From assembly GCA_903899375.1 (NCBI GenBank), contig CAIUIT010000035.1:1-37654 (forward strand): a stretch of DNA of 37,654 nt, written 5' to 3'. Numbering within the stretch: position 1 is the first letter of the stretch; every line of letters starts with the position of its first letter. The notes below the pieces were generated by a model that saw only the letters and a list, made by a program, of their open reading frames with translations, was not told where the DNA came from and made no database searches. The stretch is from an uncultured Actinomycetes bacterium. GTDB taxonomy: Bacteria > Actinomycetota > Actinomycetes > Nanopelagicales > Nanopelagicaceae. The translations under genes were made by a program, and so were the position numbers. Positions 34,354 to 37,654 of the stretch are shown in pieces.

Positions 34354-34650
34354 CTATTCGCAATCCTTGCAAACTGCCTTGGCGCCTTCACCCTTTGCTA
34401 ATTGGGAAGTGTGGTGAACGAGGAAGCAACGTGAACAAGTAAATTCATCGGTCTGCTTTGGAACAACTCGAACGGTCAGCTCTTCGCCAGATAAATCAGC
34501 ACCGGGAAGTTCTAGGTTCTCCGCGGCATCTTCTTCATCGATATCAACTTGTCCTGATTGAGCATCTGCTCGACGGGCTTTTAACTCTTCAAGGGATTCC
34601 TCATGAAGTTCTTCATCCGTCTTTCGGGGTGTGTCGTAATCGGTTGCCAT
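34354..34650 (-). CDS. DUF4193 family zinc-ribbon protein
   Basis: A 98-residue actinobacterial protein (Rv2699c-like) of unknown function. The N-terminal part is acidic and charged (EELHEESLEELKARRADAQ), followed by VDIDEEDAAENLELPGAD. The C-terminus holds a CxxC-x18-CxxC pattern (CSRCFLVHH to CKDCE), consistent with a zinc ribbon. The ATG is preceded by the strongest Shine-Dalgarno of the window (AAGGAGGTG, 34655-34663, four bases off). Its high expression is suggested by that site and by a good terminator, but is inferred. Confidence 0.88.
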   Translation of the reverse strand: MATDYDTPRKTDEELHEESLEELKARRADAQSGQVDIDEEDAAENLELPGADLSGEELTVRVVPKQTDEFTCSRCFLVHHTSQLAKGEGAKAVCKDCE

Positions 34651-34718
34651 GGTGCACCTCCTTCGCGTCTAATTGCTACAGCACGCATTCACCTCACTGG
34701 TGGAAGCTGAACTGCCTA

Positions 34719-34749
34719 ACAGGGCGGATAGTGTCTTATAAAGCCCTGT
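34719..34749. repeat. Inverted repeat upstream of the DUF4193 gene
   Basis: Perfect arms ACAGGGC and GCCCTGT around 17 bases containing TATAAG (minus strand). It lies in the 170-base gap between DUF4193 and the desaturase gene, about 70-100 bases before the DUF4193 ATG, where a promoter is expected. It could be an operator or the tail of the desaturase transcript. Otherwise only the Shine-Dalgarno is seen in this gap. Confidence 0.35.
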
Positions 34750-34820
34750 CTTGGCTAATTAACGCTCGGCGTGTCGCCTTTATTCCCTTGATTCTCTGGA
34801 AAGTTTAAGTTGTACCCCTC

Positions 34821-35786
34821 TTAAAGCAGGCGAATTGGCTCTTGCCCGCGGGCAATCAACCGTTCAAAGTGATTTTCACGCTTATCGACAAAGGTAGCAA
34901 CATCGCTGGTGCTCTTCTTTATATAAGCAGCTAACTCATCGCGGGCAGCCGCACCCTCACCTGTCAACGTTTCAAGTTCGAAAATTCCCCAGGCCCGCAG
35001 CACGGGAAGAACGACATCTTCTAGGTGGAGCTTCAGATCGTAAATACCGGCGAGAGCAATCTGTACCGACTTACGTCCCCATCCTGGCATTCCTGCACCT
35101 GGCATCTGGAAGTGAATCAATACATCTTTGATCGCACACATGGCAGCATTTGGCTCCAGTTTGATCGCAGCGGCGATTAAGTTGCGATAGAACAACATAT
35201 GCAAGTTTTCATCGAGCGCTACGCGCGCCAACATTCCCTCGCAAATTGGGTCGTCAGAGATTCGACCAGTGTTGCGATGCGAGATACGGGTAGCAAGTTC
35301 TTGGAAAGTCACATATGCGATGGTGTGCAACATGTCATTTGGGTAAGGCGTTTGATATCCAACTTGCATATGCGCCATGCGCAGATCTTCTAGCTCAATC
35401 GGATCAACTCCACGAGTGGCCATCAAATAATCGCGCAGCACAATTCCATGTCGAGCCTCTTCGGCGGTCCAACGGTTGATCCAGGTATTCCACGCACCAT
35501 CACGGCTCGTCGCAAAGGCAATTTCTGTGTGATACGAAGGCAAATTATCTTCAGTCAATAAATTGAGTACCAATGAATCTTGGGCAATCGAAGTGAGTCT
35601 TGAATCTTTGGCTTCCCATGCATCACCGTTAAGTGGCCCGGCAAAGGTACGACCCTCTGACCATGGGACATACTCGTGCGGATACCAATCTTTAGTCGTC
35701 CTAATATGACGCTCGATCTCGATCGCAACAGCAGGTTCAAGATCGCGAATCAATCGCGTCTGAATCTTGGGATCGATCTGGGCCAT
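34821..35786 (-). CDS. Acyl-ACP desaturase (soluble, di-iron)
   Basis: Soluble fatty acid desaturase type 2 (DesA-like), 321 residues. It introduces a double bond in acyl-ACP using a di-iron centre. The ligands fit E88 (HTEIA), E110 and H113 (EEARH), E163 (FQELA) and E193 with H196 (DENLH), the two EXXH motifs. The AGAGGAG Shine-Dalgarno is seven bases before the ATG. It lies 57 bases after trmD in the same direction, in the place where rplS is usually found in actinobacteria. It may be read partly from the trmD operon or from its own promoter. Membrane-lipid adaptation is its expected role. Confidence 0.9.
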   Translation of the reverse strand: MAQIDPKIQTRLIRDLEPAVAIEIERHIRTTKDWYPHEYVPWSEGRTFAGPLNGDAWEAKDSRLTSIAQDSLVLNLLTEDNLPSYHTEIAFATSRDGAWNTWINRWTAEEARHGIVLRDYLMATRGVDPIELEDLRMAHMQVGYQTPYPNDMLHTIAYVTFQELATRISHRNTGRISDDPICEGMLARVALDENLHMLFYRNLIAAAIKLEPNAAMCAIKDVLIHFQMPGAGMPGWGRKSVQIALAGIYDLKLHLEDVVLPVLRAWGIFELETLTGEGAAARDELAAYIKKSTSDVATFVDKRENHFERLIARGQEPIRLL

Positions 35787-35843
35787 TGACTAACTCCTCT
35801 TACGATGTGAAGCAATGGAAGAAAGGTACCCTGCAGGTACGGG

Positions 35844-36554
35844 TTACTCGCGAGTTTGGCGGCCCAACTTCGCAGTTCGTTGTGCTGCTTGCTCGGCACG
35901 CCAGGCTTTGATGAGCGCATGGTTGCCGGACAGAAGCACCTCTGGCACCTCAATCCCCCTCCAAGAGGCAGGTTTGGTAAAGTTTGGATATTCAACTACC
36001 TCATCGGGCAAGCTATGCGATTCCTCTACCAATGACTCCGGATTGCCAAGTACTCCTGGAATCAGACGGATGATTGCTTCCATCGTGACCAAGGTGGCGA
36101 CTTCTCCCCCACCTAAAACATAATCTCCAATTGAGAGCTCACGCACCCGTACATTGGGAAGCGTCTGGTAGTACTCGGTGACTCGAAAATCAATTCCTTC
36201 ATAACGCCCACACGCGAAGATGAGGTGTTCGCTATGCGAAAGTTCCTCGGCTAACTTCTGGGTCAGTTTTTCGCCAGCGGGAGTCAAAATAATCAGATCG
36301 TGGATAGCCGCAGTTGAATCTTGAAGAACTCGATCAATAGCCTTGCCCCAGGGCTCTGGCGACATAACCATCCCTGCTCCACCGCCATAAGGGGTGTCAT
36401 CTACACTCTTATGCACTCCATGGGCTTGCTCACGCAGATCATGGATGCGAATCTCAACCAAGCCGTTCTCTTCGGCCTTGCCGATTAACGAGAGTTTGAG
36501 CGGCGCAAAGTAATCAGGGAAGATCGAGATGAGATCAAAAGAGATTTTACTCAT
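35844..36554 (-). CDS. trmD: tRNA (guanine-N1-)-methyltransferase
   Basis: SPOUT-class SAM methyltransferase that makes m1G37 in tRNA; 236 residues, active as a dimer. Conserved parts are ISFDLISIFPDYF at the N-terminus, DDTPYGGGAGMVM, LIFACGRYEGID (SAM-binding region) and the trefoil knot ELSIGDYVLGGGEVA. The C-terminal domain ends with GNHALIKAWR. The ATG overlaps the rimM stop by eight bases, so the pair is coupled. In most actinobacteria rplS follows trmD; here the next gene is the acyl-ACP desaturase. Confidence 0.95.
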   Translation of the reverse strand: MSKISFDLISIFPDYFAPLKLSLIGKAEENGLVEIRIHDLREQAHGVHKSVDDTPYGGGAGMVMSPEPWGKAIDRVLQDSTAAIHDLIILTPAGEKLTQKLAEELSHSEHLIFACGRYEGIDFRVTEYYQTLPNVRVRELSIGDYVLGGGEVATLVTMEAIIRLIPGVLGNPESLVEESHSLPDEVVEYPNFTKPASWRGIEVPEVLLSGNHALIKAWRAEQAAQRTAKLGRQTRE

Positions 36555-37086
36555 CTCTTAACTCCTGCTCAGGGGAATCATGGAGCTCAAGGAGTCCTTC
36601 AGGCGGAAGTACGACAATCCTTCGATTCTCGATATCAACTTCAGGGACGAACTCGGCAATAAAAGGAATCAAAATTTCGCCACGCTCACCCTTGATAGCA
36701 AGTAGATCTTGTCCCGGCAGATTGAGAACGTCAGTTAACTCTCCGATTTTCAGACCAGATTGAAGTACAACATCGCAGCCGATCAATTGCTGAACATGGT
36801 ATTCATCTTCGAATGCCGCTTCTTCACTCATATCAACGTCAGCGAGCAGCAGGGTGTCACGCACCTTTTCAATGGCAGTGCGATCATTCACTTCCAAAAA
36901 TTTAAGGAGCAAGATTCCGTTGTGATCGCGCGCCGATTCAATGGTCAAAGGACCATTTGATTCGGGATCAGTAATTAGACGCGCACCAACAACAAAACGT
37001 TCATCCGGTAAGTCGGTACGAACTTCGATGGTGGCTTCACCATGCACTCCGTGCGCCCGGCCAATTCGGCCGACGACGAGCAACAT
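36547..37086 (-). CDS. rimM: 16S rRNA processing protein RimM
   Basis: Ribosome maturation factor of 179 residues that binds S19 and helps assemble the 30S head. The N-terminal RimM domain starts LLVVGRIGRAHGVHGEATIEVRTD (quoted partly here as GRIGRAHGVHGE) and the C-terminal PRC-barrel region includes DVLNLPGQDLLAIKG and ILIPFIAEFVPEVD. It begins two bases after the khpA stop and overlaps trmD, so it is in the middle of the rpsP-khpA-rimM-trmD operon. Confidence 0.93.
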   Translation of the reverse strand: MLLVVGRIGRAHGVHGEATIEVRTDLPDERFVVGARLITDPESNGPLTIESARDHNGILLLKFLEVNDRTAIEKVRDTLLLADVDMSEEAAFEDEYHVQQLIGCDVVLQSGLKIGELTDVLNLPGQDLLAIKGERGEILIPFIAEFVPEVDIENRRIVVLPPEGLLELHDSPEQELRDE

Positions 37087-37088
37087 CG

Positions 37089-37328
37089 TTATCGAGCCTC
37101 GTCAGCCTCGATGAGATCTACTCGAACTGAGCGACCAGCTATTGCGCTGATGACTGTGCGAAGCGCACGTGCGGTGCGGCCATTACGACCAATCACCTTG
37201 CCAATATCTTCTGGATGCACGCGCACTTCTAAAGTCGTTCCACGGCGATGAGTCTTCTCAGTAATGACAACCTCTTCAGGATTGTCAACGATTCCCTTTA
37301 CGAGATGTTCGAGAGCCTCGTCAATCAT
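37089..37328 (-). CDS. khpA: KH-domain RNA-binding protein KhpA
   Basis: A 79-residue protein consisting of one KH domain (YlqC/KhpA family). The KH GxxG loop is GRNG in DIGKVIGRNGRTARAL, followed by a helix and the final strand VRVDLIEAD. These proteins bind RNA, often together with Jag/KhpB, and lie between rpsP and rimM in most Gram-positive and actinobacterial genomes. The ATG begins two bases after the rpsP stop. Confidence 0.93.
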   Translation of the reverse strand: MIDEALEHLVKGIVDNPEEVVITEKTHRRGTTLEVRVHPEDIGKVIGRNGRTARALRTVISAIAGRSVRVDLIEADEAR

Positions 37329-37330
37329 GG

Positions 37331-37654
37331 TTATTCAGCAGCCGCTTCGGTCACAACTTCAGCGACAACTGGAGTTTCAGGCAAGTTTTCTTCTGACGCA
37401 GTCTCTATAGCTGGAACCAGTGCCTCAGCAACTTCTGCAGTGGCTTGGACATCGGCAACTACTTCAGCAACTACTTCTTCGACTGCAGCATCAACAGCGG
37501 TCTCTAGAGCAACTTCCACTGCTTCTTCGACGACTACAGGGTTTGCCTTGGCAGCTAATTTGTCAGCGGCCTTCTTCTTAAGAGTTGTAGCGCCTTCTGC
37601 AGGCTCATTCATTGCTGAGTGAACAGCAGCTTCGTATGCAATGCGCTTATCTGG
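37331..37654 (-). CDS. rpsP: 30S ribosomal protein S16, C-terminal part (start outside window)
   Basis: The last 107 codons of S16 are inside the window. The start, with the conserved ribosomal core, lies past base 37654. The visible sequence opens PDKRIAYEAAVHSAMNEPAEG, then ATTLKKKAADKLAAK, fitting the C-terminal extension of actinobacterial S16. The remaining about 70 residues are an A/V/E-rich tail of low complexity (for example VEEAVEVALETAVDAAVEE), longer and more hydrophobic than I expect from relatives. Identity rests on this junction and on operon position directly before khpA-rimM-trmD. No stop or frameshift interrupts the frame. Confidence 0.78.
   Translation of the reverse strand, partial: PDKRIAYEAAVHSAMNEPAEGATTLKKKAADKLAAKANPVVVEEAVEVALETAVDAAVEEVVAEVVADVQATAEVAEALVPAIETASEENLPETPVVAEVVTEAAAE

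Noticed and set aside
35787-35843. Terminator between trmD and the desaturase
   Set aside because: The GTACC/GGTAC stem is only five bases with a poor T-tract, and the region carries the desaturase Shine-Dalgarno.
37248-37622. Plus-strand Ser/Thr/Ala-rich open frame
   Set aside because: It is the mirror of the A/V/E-rich S16 tail on the minus strand, with no start signal and no family resemblance.

Overview
The window looks like chromosome from a streamlined, mid-GC actinobacterium. No phage, IS element, CRISPR array, rRNA or tRNA was recognised. The assignment to Actinomycetes rests on lineage-typical families (DUF3000, DUF3159, DUF3093 and DUF4193 proteins, a TRAM-domain methyltransferase, paired TrkA proteins) and on gene neighbourhoods I recall from Mycobacterium and Streptomyces: ino1 with a padR gene, fadD15 near pimB, trkA pair/TRAM methyltransferase/acnA/dxs, dut with DUF3093 and DUF4193, and rpsP-khpA-rimM-trmD. 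Roughly balanced base composition, very short gaps, many ATGA/GTGA stop-start overlaps and frequent leaderless starts suggest a freshwater planktonic type such as Nanopelagicales (acI) or a small-genome Microbacteriaceae. That placement is an inference.

Layout. 1-5.2 kb (minus strand): a spermidine/putrescine-type ABC importer (potC partial, potB, potA, potD) behind a saccharopine/carboxynorspermidine-dehydrogenase-like gene. 5.3-11.3 kb: an ABC-F ATPase, a class III aminotransferase, a DHA2 drug exporter and a NiCoT nickel/cobalt permease, with candidate operators before the last two. 11.3-13.7 kb: ino1-padR facing lysE across a pair of palindromes. 13.8-21.7 kb: a Cas4/RecB-like Fe-S nuclease, PlsC acyltransferase, a membrane-anchored esterase, glucokinase, FadD15-like acyl-CoA ligase, a minimal histidine kinase/response regulator pair, PimB mannosyltransferase and a small four-cysteine protein. 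21.7-26.8 kb: RibD-C reductase, DUF3000, RNase D, FTR1 iron permease and dxs. 26.9-33.8 kb: acnA, TRAM methyltransferase, two TrkA proteins, DUF3159, dUTPase and a hotdog thioesterase. 33.9-37.7 kb: DUF3093, DUF4193, acyl-ACP desaturase and the trmD-rimM-khpA-rpsP operon (rpsP cut by the window end).

How the genes fit together. Ino1 makes inositol phosphate and PimB mannosylates phosphatidylinositol mannosides. With PlsC, FadD15, the esterase and the desaturase they form a membrane-lipid theme. The most distinctive arrangement is a sensorless, soluble histidine kinase and NarL-type regulator placed between fadD15 and pimB, with the kinase start overlapping the fadD stop.

The most general signal is regulatory. 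Twelve genes carry a TANNNT hexamer exactly six bases before the start codon, and three more carry it at seven to nine bases, mostly without a Shine-Dalgarno. This is the pattern expected of leaderless transcripts, and I used it to choose several start codons. No stretch longer than about 265 bases lacks a gene.
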